Below, piece after piece: positions 10,676 to 21,023 of a stretch of DNA of 64,000 nt. The translations under genes were made by a program, and so were the position numbers. The stretch is from assembly GCA_037176885.1 (NCBI GenBank), contig JAWWNJ010000114.1:310001-374000 (forward strand). Direction: 5' to 3'. The notes under the pieces were generated by a model. It did no database searches. It worked only from the letters and a program-made list of their open reading frames with translations, and was not told the DNA's origin. This stretch comes from Favolaschia claudopus (taxonomy: Eukaryota; Basidiomycota; Agaricomycetes; Agaricales; Mycenaceae). How positions within the stretch are numbered: the stretch's first letter is position 1; each line of letters begins with the position of its first letter.

Positions 10676-12087
10676 CGTTACATACCTCCTAACCCTAGCT
10701 GCAAAGCTGGACTGGGAATTCCACGTTGTGGACGTCGACTCCGCCTTTCTCAACAGCGAGACGGATCCAGACGAGCCACCTATCTACATGCGATAGCCTC
10801 AGGGCCATCGTGTTCGTGGAAAGGAGGACTATGTCTGTCTCCTGAAAAGGGGAATTTACGGGTTAAAGCAAGCCGCACTTCTCTGGTACCAAAAGTTACG
10901 TTCCATTTTGGTCAAGATTGGTTTCCGGGTGTGCATTGCTGATCCGTGCGTCTTTATTCGTCGCCTGGAGAAGGCTATTTCCATCATCAGCGCCCACGTT
11001 GATGATCTCGGTTTATTCTGCTCCTCTGTTGCAGAGGTCAAACTTTTAAAGAAGCAGATTTCCGAGCACGTCCAAATCAAGGACTTGGGAGAGTCAAAAT
11101 CCATTCTTGGCCTCGAAATCCTGCGTGATCGTGCGAACCGCACCATCTCCTTGTCTCATCGTTTCTATATTGACTCGATTGTGGCTCGGTATCGCATGGA
11201 GGATGCACGGCCCGTATACTCGCCAGTCAACACGTCGGCCGCTCCGCTTTCCAAGTCTCACTCTCCTCAGACTTCGGAAGAACTCCAGCGCATGGCCAAC
11301 GTACCCTACCAGCACGCCGTTGGTTCGCTTATGCATACCGCTGTTCAATGCCGTCCAGACATCACAAAGGCAGTCCAGTCCGTATCGCAATAAATTCAAT
11401 TTAGCTCCAACCCCGGTGAAGCTCATTGGGAAGCCGTTAAACGGATCCTCGCGTACCTCAAAACCACACGCGACTCTTTCCTTGTTCTAGGCGGCAATGA
11501 AGACCTTACCCTTCACGCTTTCAGCGATTCAGATTGGGCAAACTCGAAGGATCACGCCCGATCCATTTATAATAATAATAAAGTTCCATTTTTATAGTAA
11601 CTGGACGCCGTTTACGGCGTATGATGCTACTCTAAACATGAGATTCTACTATTGATTTCTGGGTATGCTGTCCTTCATCGGATCCAGCTTACTCGCTTGG
11701 TCAGCGAAGAAGCAAACCTCCACGGCTCTTTCGACTGGCGAAGCCGAGCTCTACGCTGGCACACACGTCGGGCGTGAAATCATGTGGCTCCGCTCTCTTC
11801 TGTTCGAGCTTGGTTTCTTACGACCTCCCGGACCGACTTCCCTTTCTATCGACAATACTTCCACCATCCGGATGATTGTCAATACTGATGAAGTCACCGC
11901 TCGAACGAAGCACGTCCACATTGCCATCTGGTGGATCCGTGAAGCAGTCCTCCATCGCTGCATCGTCCCTGTTTACGTCCCTACGGAAGTGAATGTTGCC
12001 GACTTATTCACGAAACCATTGTCGGCACCACGCCACAAGACTCTCGTCAAAATGTTGGGCATGGCTCCCCGACCGGATGCTCGTTGA
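10676..12087 (+). pseudogene. Ty1/copia Pol remnant (reverse transcriptase, RNase H)
   Basis: This is the 3' half of a Ty1/copia polyprotein. The reverse transcriptase part reads WEFHVVDVDSAFLN, then GIYGLKQAALLWYQKL, and HVDDLGLF in place of the usual YVDD motif. RNase H follows (AYLKTTRDS, HAFSDSDWANSKDHARSI, SAKKQTSTALSTGEAELYA) and the C-terminus has ADLFTKPL, the conserved copia end. Gag, protease and integrase are absent; the 5' edge at about 10676 abuts GC-rich repeats. It is dead: a stop follows IYMR near 10794, a TAA lies near 11391, and a 90-base insertion sits at 11568-11657. A purine tract and LTR start follow directly. Family assignment is secure. Confidence 0.9.
11568..11657. 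other. 90-base insertion in copia RNase H
   Basis: The conserved ARSISGYA reading of copia RNase H is interrupted between the Ile and Ser codons. ATT occurs on both sides (11565-11567 and 11655-11657), consistent with a three-base duplication. The insert starts with a TAATAATAATAA run, brings an in-frame TAG, and contains a small palindrome GACGCCGTTTACGGCGT. No known element recognised. Confidence 0.55.
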
Positions 12088-12094
12088 GGGGGAG

Positions 12095-12368
12095 TGTTGA
12101 AGTATTTATTTCTCTTCCATTTACCGTACTTACACACCTTACATTCTCCAACTCGCAATCCGTTCCGTTACGCGTCACACATTCCTTATGTAGCTTTGTG
12201 TCACCGTCACATTCCTCAGTCGTTTCCTCCACGACTGAGGTATGTGCACTCGTATCTACTGTCCTTACAGCTTACTGATTCTCCTGGTAGTTTATACTTA
12301 CTGTATTCTATCAGGTATATAATACCTGAGTCGTTTCCTCCACGACTGAGTTTATACTTACTGTATTC
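12095..12368 (+). repeat. copia 3' LTR, partial
   Basis: The stop codon of Pol is followed by a polypurine tract (GAGGGGGAG) and then TGTTGAAGTATT, a normal LTR start. The LTR contains two copies of a segment around GTCGTTTCCTCCACGAC (12214 and 12327), itself a short palindrome, followed by TTTATACTTACTGTATTCTA twice. The right end is not defined because a CATCAG element begins at 12369. Confidence 0.7.
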
Positions 12369-12713
12369 TACATCAGTGTTTTGACAAATCTATTGTGCTG
12401 TTGTACAACGCCCAACAACGCCAAAAAACAGCTGACAATACGACAATGCGTTGCATCGACAACACGGATCAGTTTTTTGACAACAACCAGTCTTGGCACA
12501 ATAAAAGTCCTCCAATATGCGCTCAGAATACGACAATAATGGGTGCTAGGGATTTATTTAGCATATTCCTACCTTGTTAAACAACATTGGGGTCATCACT
12601 GAACAGGGGGGAAGGTAGAAAGTAGGGGGTTTTGGTGGGGCCTGTTGTGCACAACACGACAACGCGTAACAACAGCCACAACGCGGCAATCAAATTGTTA
12701 ATTTGCTGATGTA
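12369..12713. mobile_element. CATCAG-terminated TIR element
   Basis: It starts TACATCAGTGTTTTGACAA and ends TTGTTAATTTGCTGATGTA. Short interior words (ACAACGCC, GACAA) recur, as in the related element at 8141-8482. A TA flanks each end. It lies exactly between the copia LTR and the Helitron helicase fragment, so it marks or created that junction. No coding capacity. Confidence 0.55.
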
Positions 12714-12715
12714 TC

Positions 12716-13950
12716 AAAAAGTCAATGATAGGCAGAACTCAGTTTGGGAAGTTTGACCGACGTCTTCGCCAGATATATCCAGCAATGTCACACGAGACAC
12801 TTGGAGCAATGGCCACAATTGGAGACTTTCTACAGCTCCCTCCAGTTCGTGATAGTGCCCTCTTCTCTACCAAGGAACCCAGGACCACGGGGACAACTTG
12901 CAACAGGAGGTCGCAAGGCCTATGAGAGTTTCGACCAATCTCTGACTTTGACTGAAATCTTTCGCCAGCAAGGAGATACACCAGAGCAAATTGCATTCAG
13001 AGATGCACTCATGCGGCTGCGAACTTATGAAACAACTGCAGCAGATCATACAATGTACTCCACTCGCTTTCGGCACAATCTGTCTTCTGCAGAGCAAGAT
13101 GAATTTCGCGAAGTATTGCATTTACTTCCAACCAAGGAAGCAGTTAATATGGTGAACAAAGCTCAACTTGCTGCCCTCAATAAGCCTGTTGTATGCTGTA
13201 GAGCCAAACACCACCGTATCAGACCGTAGCAATGGAGCAGAATGGAGCAAAATCTAGAAAGGCATCTGCTGAAGATGCCGAGGGATTGGAGGCTGAAATT
13301 TATCTTGCTGAGGGAGCGCACATCCTGATTACTCGAAACATGTGGACATCCAAAGGACTGGTTAATGGAACTCAAGGCATTGTCAAAAAATCTGGTATCT
13401 GCCAGGCAGCGATCCAAAAAAAAGATTTACCAGCTGTAGTATTTGTACAGTGTCCTGAATACACAGGTATGTACTCTATATGAATCACGGCTGTTAGGTA
13501 TTCTAATCCTGTGATTTAGGACCACCAACTCAGGGTTGGGAAGGTGTACAACCAGATTGGATTCCGATTGTTCCTGGGACAGCAGAATGGGAATCTAACG
13601 GAGTACCATTATCACGATCACAATTTCCCCTAACATTGGCATGGGCTATCACGATGCACAAAAGGCAAGGTCTGACTCTCACCCAAGCAGTTTTTGCTCC
13701 TGGGTTGTCATTTGCAAATTGCAATTTCAAGAGTGAAAACATTGAATGGAATAGCATTTCGTTCCCTTTCCTGTTGCAAAGATTGCAGAAGCCAAATGAA
13801 ACCACAGTGCGTCAGATGCTCAGAGTTGATTTGGAGCGGAGGGAGGCTTTGGGTGTCAAACTCAATACTTATGGAATCAATATACAGGATATTCTCAATG
13901 AACTTCAATTTCTTGAGCCTTTTCAACAGTTGCATGAGTACTTAGAATAG
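12716..13950 (+). pseudogene. Helitron Pif1-type helicase, C-terminal fragment
   Basis: This encodes the back half of the superfamily 1 Pif1-like helicase carried by Helitron rolling-circle transposons. The first frame gives SMIGRTQFGKFDRRLRQ, then GDFLQLPPV (a helicase motif III-type segment). A frameshift near 12850 moves reading to LTEIFRQQGDTPEQIAFRDALMRLR, and after a stop near 13229 to EAEIYLAEGAHILITRNMWT and GLVNGTQGIV. A 53-base GT-AG intron (13467-13519) joins CPEYTG to PPTQGW, and the last exon holds LAWAITMHKRQGLTL, the Pif1 motif V/VI region. The C-terminal NIQDILNELQF tail recurs at 52435-52470. The N-terminal half with Walker A and the Rep domain are missing, so the copy is inactive. 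Confidence 0.85.
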
Positions 13951-14058
13951 ACCGGCGAGTGTACTTACTCTGTATTATGTACAGTAGTATGTAATTCAGT
14001 AAATTGCGTGTACGGACTGAAGCAAGCTTCCCCTCCTATGTGGACCATTGTCCACATA
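13951..14058 (+). mobile_element. Helitron 3' terminal region with hairpin
   Basis: The 110 bases after the helicase stop match 52504-52610 closely. Both copies end in a hairpin: here 14037-14058, a nine-base stem TATGTGGAC around CATT. Similarity between the two copies stops about two bases after the hairpin, which suggests the element's 3' end. The usual CTRR end of classical Helitrons is not visible. Confidence 0.6.
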
Positions 14059-14069
14059 CCCAACATGTT

Positions 14070-16140
14070 CCAATCGAGAAACCCTCTTGAGGGATTGAAG
14101 TAAGATAGAGAGCGTGGGATCCCCGCACCTTACTTAAGGACGTTATGTAACGCTTATTAATCGTTCCCACGGCCCAAACCCCAGTCGCACAAAAAATTTC
14201 GTGCTCTTTCCGGCCTGCGGAAGGGCTGACCTACAGACTTAGAACACATTCTCGCTGTTTCGGCTCTGAAATTTTGGTTTTTGCTTTCAAAAGCACCTTC
14301 CACACTGCAAGGAGGTTCTGTCACTCATTGCGCCGCAAAGGTTTGACAGGTCCCACCCTTAAGCGAGCTGCCGAAGCATGCCGAGATGACTATCCTGTGG
14401 CCGTGCTGGCCAAATTTTCCTCCGAAATTTTTGAAAAGTGTCCCATTTGGTGAGAAAACCACATAGAAACACTCAGAAAAAAAGTGGTCTGAATTTTTTG
14501 GTGGGTCATATAGCAATGTTGGGGGGTTCATTCTCCGCCTCACCATTGCCTTACGACCTGGAGATCAGCGGTTCGGGAAGTTGGATCTTCCGCTGCTCCT
14601 CCATCCCCAGCAATATTCTGCGGCTGTTCCCTTCAACCCTTCCTGTGTGAATGAAGCATGGAACAAGACATCATAATATTTCTCCGAATCAATTCTCACC
14701 TTTCACCCGAATGCCGAGTTGCACCACCGACGCGACGTCAGAGCAGATGAGGGTTCAGAGAGTGCCGCACCAAGCAAGAGGATTCCCAAGCCACCCTCAT
14801 CCGCATCACTATCTCGACGCTTGACGCGCCTCTCCACCACCGCTACTATCCTGCGCGCGAGCCGTGGGACGACGATAAACGGTGCGCTCCCGCTCTCGGT
14901 TAGGTTCGGGGTGCCAAAGAGAGCTCCAGCAGCGTGTGTGTCGTGCGCGCGGGAGATTGCAGAGGGTCGAGGCGCTGAAAATCGGGACAACGAGCGGTGA
15001 GCGCTCTCTCGCTGCCGCCTTCTTCGTCGGCTATCGTTTCCACGCCGCCCACTCGCTCACGCACTACGCTTTCGTGCACGAGCGAGACCGCGCGAGAGCT
15101 GGTGCTGCGCTCTTCGGTGAGGCACCTCCGCGCCGCGCGCCTCCCCCTCGAAGACCGGCGGGGCGGTGCTTGGGTGTGTGACAGACTCGTCGTTATACAG
15201 GGCCAGCAAACCAGGGGAAAGAGGAGAGATTAGTAGATAAGATAGACCTCACCCCGATGCGACACCCTTAGATAAGGATTACGTTTGCACAGCCACCCGC
15301 CAAATCTCGAAGGTTGAAAAAACAAAAGTTGCAATTTCGCTCTGTGGACGCTGGAGAAAAGATTTTGAAACTTTAAGGTTCATTTACTAGCATGCTGCTA
15401 CTGAAAGCCCTTGCAATCCTGGCAGCAGTTGCGCAAAAGGGGAGTCTCTTTGCTATTTCTCAATATCAATGGACCTGAACTTGAGCCTGAAGGGACTTGA
15501 GAGAGCCTCAGGGTGTTCTAGACCCGGGAACTCCGGTTGCTAAGCGCGGTGCCAGCAAAGCATTCGTCGAGGCGCCGTGTGCACCCGCTGCCCACCTTGA
15601 GCTTGAAGCCGCGGCCAACGACTCTTGATACAGCTTGAAGACTTTGTTGGAGGTCGCACACCGCTTGAAGAGGACTTGACGAGTGCGGGGATTGACTCCG
15701 CGCCGCAGCTTGAGGTGCCTCGGCAACCGACGACGTGCCACTAGGGCATCTTCAAGCCCTTGTAGCGCTGGGGAGCAATGAGCTCAAACGCTGGGGGGAG
15801 GGCTTGAGGAGTGCGGGGGCCATACGGCGGCGCAGCTTGAGGTGCCTCAGCCCACAACAGCGGCGGTACAGTCTTGAGCAGAGGAGGGTGTCTTCACACC
15901 CTTGCAGCGCAGTGGGAGCGCAAGGCTCGACCAACGAGGGATAGGTTCTATTGGGGAACTTTTCCAGTCTATCTTGAGGCCCCTCTTGCTACCGCAGAAG
16001 TCGCAATACGAGAATGCGGAAAATCGACATGGTGGTAGAGCCTGTGTATTTTTCGAACAACTCAATCTCAACTTGAATTGTGTTGGAAGAATCAAATTCT
16101 TCGGAGTGAGTGAAGGAATTATATATCGCCCAACACAGCT
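14070..16140. other. no gene seen; one imperfect direct repeat
   Basis: Several overlapping GC-rich frames exist at 14700-15230, but none has a motif or splice structure I can support. At 15660-15765 and 15805-15915 two related blocks lie about 145 bases apart. They share CTTGA-GAGTGCGGGG and CGCAGCTTGAGGTGCCTC, so the stretch is an imperfect tandem duplication. Confidence 0.45.
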
Positions 16141-16184
16141 CGGTTGAATGGTTGGTAATAGTATTCAAGACTAAGTATAGTCGA

Positions 16185-16335
16185 AGCTGTCATAACCCAT
16201 AGCTCCCATAACCCATAATCTCCATTAACCCATACATTTTTGGGGGTTTTTGACCAGTTTTTGGCTGGGATAACCCATAAATCTGTCATATCCCATAGCT
16301 TTTCAATTTCTCCCTGCTTTGCCCATAGCTTTGTG
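16185..16335. repeat. AACCCATA-type degenerate short repeats
   Basis: At least seven scattered copies of words like TAACCCATA or TCCCATAGCT occur within 150 bases. The spacing is irregular. It is not a telomere array; the unit and spacing do not fit TTAGGG. Confidence 0.55.
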
Positions 16336-16340
16336 GTAAG

Positions 16341-16505
16341 GTGGACTATCGAGCTCTAAACGCCATGACCGTGAAGAATCGCTACCCGCTCCCCTTGATC
16401 AACGACCTCATCAACCGACTCAGGGGAGCTCGGTATTTCACGAAGTTCGATGTCCGGTGGGGCTTTAACAACGTTCGAATTCGTGAAGGCGACGAGTTCA
16501 TTTAG
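16341..16505 (+). pseudogene. Ty3/gypsy reverse transcriptase scrap
   Basis: A 54-codon frame reads [20 protein letters not shown], then [20 protein letters not shown] and REGDEF. This is the N-terminal part of the Ty3/gypsy reverse transcriptase palm, containing the first catalytic Asp segment (FTKFDV). It ends at TAG where a 90-base palindrome begins. Nothing else of the element is present on either side. Confidence 0.85.
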
Positions 16506-16593
16506 CGTCACTTTGGAGCACTTGGGAAAAATTCCACGCCAAAGTTTTGGTGAGAAATAATCTCAAGTGACGTCAAGTGCTCCGAAGTGACGC
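16505..16593. repeat. 90-base palindromic mini-MITE
   Basis: The first about 20 bases (GCGTCACTTTGGAGCACTTG) are inverted at the right end with one mismatch, around a 50-base spacer. It is adjacent to the gypsy RT scrap and supplies its stop. It could fold into a hairpin or be a minimal transposon derivative. Confidence 0.6.
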
Positions 16594-16599
16594 AACCGA

Positions 16600-17390
16600 A
16601 TGGAGCCTAAGGTTAGATTGAGACTTACAACCAAAGAGTGACATTTGCCCACATCTTTTTGGGGTGTTGCCGTACCACATCAAGTGCCGCTGGTCCCTTG
16701 TTTTGGCCCTTGCCCGGAAGCCATGGCCCTGTCGAGCTCTGGGCAAGCAGCAGTTGAGTCTTGATCCTCAGTTCTGTTAACCCCCTTTTTTTTCCTGGTG
16801 TTCTCTGGGTGGCGGAAGCAAAACTCACATTCGGCTGAAGTGGAGCTGGTGACGGGAAGCAAAACAAAGGTAAGCACAAACGAATGAGCACCACTCGATC
16901 AAAACCCGTATATTGTTTCCAAAACGGCTGTAACCCACATCCAAAGCAAGTGAGGTTCGAATTATATTTTCCTTTCTTGTTGTTGTGATCCAAATGATTT
17001 TTGGCTGCAAGCGCGACCTCATCAGAGTGTGCCCTTGGTGCTTCCAAGCTTTTGTGATGTTTAAAAACTTTCCATAGTCTACAGCTGTTTTACGGTTTTT
17101 GTCCGGTTTCTGACGGGGTGGGGTTCTTCAGAAGTTGTTGCAATCTTTTCATCTACACTCTGGCCAGAGTTAATTGAATCCTTCATCGGCTTGAGCAATG
17201 ATCTCGGAGTTCGGGGTTCGGTCCGTTCAGAAGCCAAGGTGATTGGCACTTGATCAAAGAACCCAGGTGGCGGTGAAAGCTGTTCTTCTTTGACAGCGCG
17301 GCGAATTCCGGCGAAATTCTCAAGAGCGGTTCTTTGCGCGTCGATATCGCGCTCAGAGAAATCTTCCGAGAGGTTAGCTGCACCCCAGTT
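16600..17390. other. no supported gene
   Basis: Minus-strand open frames of 65-140 codons overlap here without recognisable domains. The segment lies just downstream (on the minus strand) of the integrase-like pseudogene and may hold its decayed 3' part. Confidence 0.3.
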
Positions 17391-17395
17391 GCACA

Positions 17396-18250
17396 CTACT
17401 CAACCAAGAATTGCCTCGTACCAGCCTCGAATTTCAACCTGCTCACGAATTCTATAGTTGGAGAGCCCAAATGGATATAAAATTCGAACGCAAGCACTGC
17501 GAACTCGTCAGGCACCCAACGAAAGGCCTCCTCCCGAGGTGTTTCGATTAGCGCTCGACGCTCATCAAGATGAGCGTCTTGGGTAACCTCCACAGCAAGG
17601 TATTCAAGGCCGTAATCTTGAGGCATGTCAAACACAACATTCGGCGCCACACCCGACGGGAGACGTCGTCCCGGTTGCTTGCGTGTCTTCTGGTTATTAA
17701 AGTAGTCGACAAATTCGTCCAGACCAATCTGAATAATTTGTGGCCACAGCCAGCGAAATAGATGCCTCAGAATCGTAGTCAACTCATCGAGTTCAAACGA
17801 AAACAGAAGAGCTTACCTGTGAATCAAATCTCCGGGAAGGAGATGAATTCGGCCCTCTTCGAGGATATCGCGGAGGCTGCGACCATTGAACTTGCGATCG
17901 TAAGACCATGTCGACTCAATTAATATTGGAATATTGCTGGTGCTCTTGACTGCGACACGTGGAGGCCATTGCTGAAGAGAGAGTTTCGAAAATTTCTCAC
18001 TATGCAAAATCAGTTCATAGTTGATCTTGAGGAAGAACAACGCACCGAAGGGTCGTTTGAAATGCCGCTAACCACCCAAGCTCACTGCCGCCATCGAATG
18101 TAAGTTGAACCGACGTTGCTATAGGTATGAACAGTGAGCAAACAAAAGAGTATCTACCCTAATATGTTAATGGGACCTTGATAATCCGAAACCATATCCA
18201 AGAATACGTGGCCAATTGTGTCGGTGAGGCGAGCGTTTGAAACATATGCC
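17396..18250 (-). pseudogene. integrase-like (DDE) protein of Agaricomycete type, fragment
   Basis: The minus strand carries the C-terminal half of an integrase-core protein repeated in mushroom genomes. A decayed first part at 18155-18250 reads LTDTIGHVFLDMVSDYQGPINI. The next exon (17817-18040) has NIPILIESTWSYDRKFNGRSL, matching the NxPIExxW region with the predicted catalytic Glu. A 51-base GT-AG intron (17766-17816) follows. The last exon (17396-17765) reads LFRWLWPQIIQIGLDEFVDYFN, RKQPGRRLPSGVAPNVVF and FRWVPDEF before its stop. The N-terminus and the first catalytic Asp are missing or unreadable. Such genes act as transposase/integrase-type enzymes by family inference. Confidence 0.65.
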
Positions 18251-18259
18251 TGCAAAGTT

Positions 18260-19100
18260 TCGTAACCGCAAGTTCCTCACTGTATACCTCGAAGGACATC
18301 TCGACCTGGACAAGGTATGTATATGAGCAGTATTGATTCTTCTGTTTGGAATCCTTGACTCACTGTACAACTCGTAGTTTCACAATAGAACTGGAGCTCA
18401 GCCTCCGAAGAACATCATTGCCTCCAAAGCTAAACGAGTTTGGCACGCGAATATGGTTGCGGACCGAACTTCGTGACAAGTCGCAGTCCCAATTTGGTAA
18501 TTGATACTGTCACGTCAGTTTTCATTGAGACATCCTGGGATTGTGTAAATAGCATTGCAAGAAGGTAATCGTACTGGAGCAAAACTTCGAAAAATCGGTT
18601 TTCCATGTTTTGCACCAATTTCGCGCTTTTGATTGCGGATCACTCGGACCGGTGGCTGTGTAGCAGCATCAATGTCGCCTGGTCATTCCCGATTTCTTGG
18701 TTAAGAGATTTCACTTTCACTGTGGGGTCCGGAAGAAGGGGTCCGGGGTTGCAGAGGCAGAATGGCAGAGAAAGACTTGATTACCTGCCTCAAATTCGTG
18801 AGTTTAGTACCCACAATTCTGGTTTTTCGCTGTTCAAATTTCGCGTTTTGTAACCCTAAGTTAGGAGTATCTCCGATTCCTCTGAAATAAAAATTTTACC
18901 TATAAACCATACCCTAGTTCGTGCTAAATCTCGAATCCCGAAGGATTTTGAGCAAAATTGCGACTGGTCATGAAGTTCGGTCTGCAACCATACCCCACAC
19001 TGTAAGATAACTGACGGCAGATGGCCGCCCAACATTTGATGCCCATAAGTTACCGTATATGGTGCGTGGGAACCTTACATAAGCGGCAAACTTTCCTTCA
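18260..19100. other. no gene seen
   Basis: Frames at 18430-18853 are short and lack motifs. No terminal repeats were found. Confidence 0.4.
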
Positions 19101-19106
19101 ACTATC

Positions 19107-19247
19107 TAGAATTTCAATCAAATCGACAGTCACGCGTCACGCTCGACTTTTTTTATTGCGGCAATAATTTTTTCTCGATATATGTACTTATCGGATTTAC
19201 TTGCGCGGGGTCCAAAATCACGTGATGTCGAATTGATTGAAATTCTA
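19107..19247. mobile_element. 141-base palindromic mini-MITE
   Basis: The ends are inverted repeats: TAGAATTTCAATCAAATCGA on the left and its complement, with small gaps, ending TGATTGAAATTCTA on the right. It begins and ends at TA. The interior is AT-rich and non-coding. Confidence 0.65.
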
Positions 19248-19419
19248 CGGTAAAACCAGAATGTCTCCAATCGTCGAAAAACTCATGTTTGCACTCAAAG
19301 AAAATGGGCCCAAAGAATGTTGTACTCCTCCACAACAAGGCAGTATTTTTTTGTGTTCTGAGACCTCAAATGACTCAAATACACAATTTCACAATTTCCT
19401 GGCCCCAGTTTTCCTATAC

Positions 19420-20748
19420 TTTCCGATATAGATTTCGGAGCAATGGTGAGGCTATTCTGCGTGGCAGAAAGCTGCTGTGCCGTCGTAGATTGAAGCTCTT
19501 CGAGGTTACGGACATGGGTAGCGAGAGCGAGGTTTTCTGTCTGGAAAGAGATATTAGAGGCTTGAAGAGAGGCAATAGACTGTTCTTGATTGTAAACCCG
19601 AGTCTCTAGAGCAGATATTTGGGCGCGTGCGCGTATCGCAGTCTTTGGATGTGATGCAGCAGGGCTCCGTAGAATATTCTCTTTTACAGCATTAATGCTG
19701 TGACTGCCAGCGAGCCTCGTTTAGACGTTTGCCCATCCAGAGTAATACTCGGCATTACCAAAAGTAACCGAATTTAGAAATGCCTTGCTTGCGACCAGCT
19801 AATACAGTTAGCAGTTGGTTCAACTGGTGGGAGAGAGGGGGGATGGTCATATGCTATTGCACATAGCACGCGCCGAAGTTATTGGGCTTTCCCTGTGCTG
19901 ATTTTCTATGTTTGTTTATTTATGTATCAAATGAACACTTTCTTGCTCTGTTTTAGTACCCACATTGAAGGATGAGGATAGCCCAGCAAACACTGATTTC
20001 TCAGGTACAATGTCATGAGATAGTAGACCTATTTCTGAGGTACTCACCCACCTGAAATTTTGGTGACTGTGTTCCAAAAAAGGAAAACACGGCCAAATTA
20101 ATGGTATTTCGAAGATTAATTCATTCACTCACAGTGTGATAGCTTACCCCAGATTTATATCATGAGAGTTGTAGCAAACACGCTGTAAATGAACCCTTCA
20201 TCGCTCAAAGTTCTTTGACCATCGTAATTTCTGGGAAAAAACCCCGAATTCGGTTACTTTTGGTAAGTGCGAGTAGAAGGGGAATAGACGTGTAGAACGT
20301 GTTAGTCGCGCCAGCAACGCGTCGAGAGCTGAAGTGAAAGTGGTGTGACAGTCACCATGTCACGCGAAATGATCTGTTCACAAGACCGTGCAGGATCATG
20401 CCGGATAGCCGGCGATTTTACTCGCTCTAGGATTCGGTATTTTCCGTGGACCAAAACGATGTATTTCCTCGGAGGAATTGGCTAGAATCACCTGATTGAA
20501 CGAAATATGCCGAATACCGCCCAAAAAATACAGCTATTTCAACGAAAAATCTGAAATATTGGCAAAATCCTCCGAACAATATCATGTATGACCTAAAGTA
20601 AGCCTATTACATGTGAAACCCGAATTTTTGGTGGTTAGAGGAAGTGGATCCTGCAAGGCGAAGAACGCCCGAAAACGGAAACCATGTGCCCAAAGGAAAC
20701 AAACAAAGACAAACAGATTACTGATCAAACTGTGGCTGCCCACGACCA
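19420..20748 (-). mobile_element. 5' fragment of the 59.6 kb transposon, inverted
   Basis: Apart from a nested insertion, this is the reverse complement of about 59624-60465. It ends at 20748 on the same terminus (CCCACGACCA) and breaks off at about 19420 inside the coiled-coil exon. The start codon region, promoter-side sequence and first part of the transposase exon are present but mutated. It is therefore a 5' relic in opposite orientation to the intact copy 40 kb away. A TA-flanked MITE (19746-20275) splits it. Confidence 0.85.
19746..20275. mobile_element. 530-base TA-flanked MITE nested in the transposon relic
   Basis: The left terminus is TACTCGGCATTACCAAAAGT and the right is the inverted form with three changes, through about 29 bases. 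The homologous site at 60090-60100 reads GAGTGATAGAAGG on the comparable strand, with a single TA, so the intact copy shows the empty site and proves TA duplication on insertion. The interior has no coding frame. TA target and terminal structure are those of Tc1/mariner-type MITEs. Confidence 0.85.
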
Positions 20749-20771
20749 GTGACATGACCACGTGATCTCGA

Positions 20772-20816
20772 CTTTTTATTTTTTTTATTTTTATTTATTT
20801 TTATTTTTTTTTGTAT
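20772..20816. repeat. T/A-rich low-complexity tract
   Basis: A 45-base run of TTTTTTATTT-type sequence adjoins the outer flank of the transposon relic. Read on the minus strand it is an A-rich tail located downstream of the ORF1-like gene at 21024-22570, so it could be that element's tail. Confidence 0.5.
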
Positions 20817-21023
20817 CAGCATTTCTATACCCCAACAAGTAAACCAACTACTAAGACGCGGTGCCCGAAGGGCGATAAATAAGTGAAAAAGTAATTCTAG
20901 TTAGGATTCGACCGTGGTTGGTAGAGTATAGTCGTGGAGTAGGTGGGTGAGCGCTTCCATCGACTGTGAGAACAATAGCAACCATAGGTGAAGAAAAAAT
21001 GGGGCATAAGTGGCAGTCAGCCA

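Noticed and set aside
14719..15233. A gene in the GC-rich frames on either strand
   Set aside because: Three overlapping frames of equal length with no motif or splice support; likely composition effect.
16185..16335. Possible telomere-like array of AACCCATA words
   Set aside because: Irregular spacing and degenerate units, inside the window, and unlike the fungal TTAGGG repeat.
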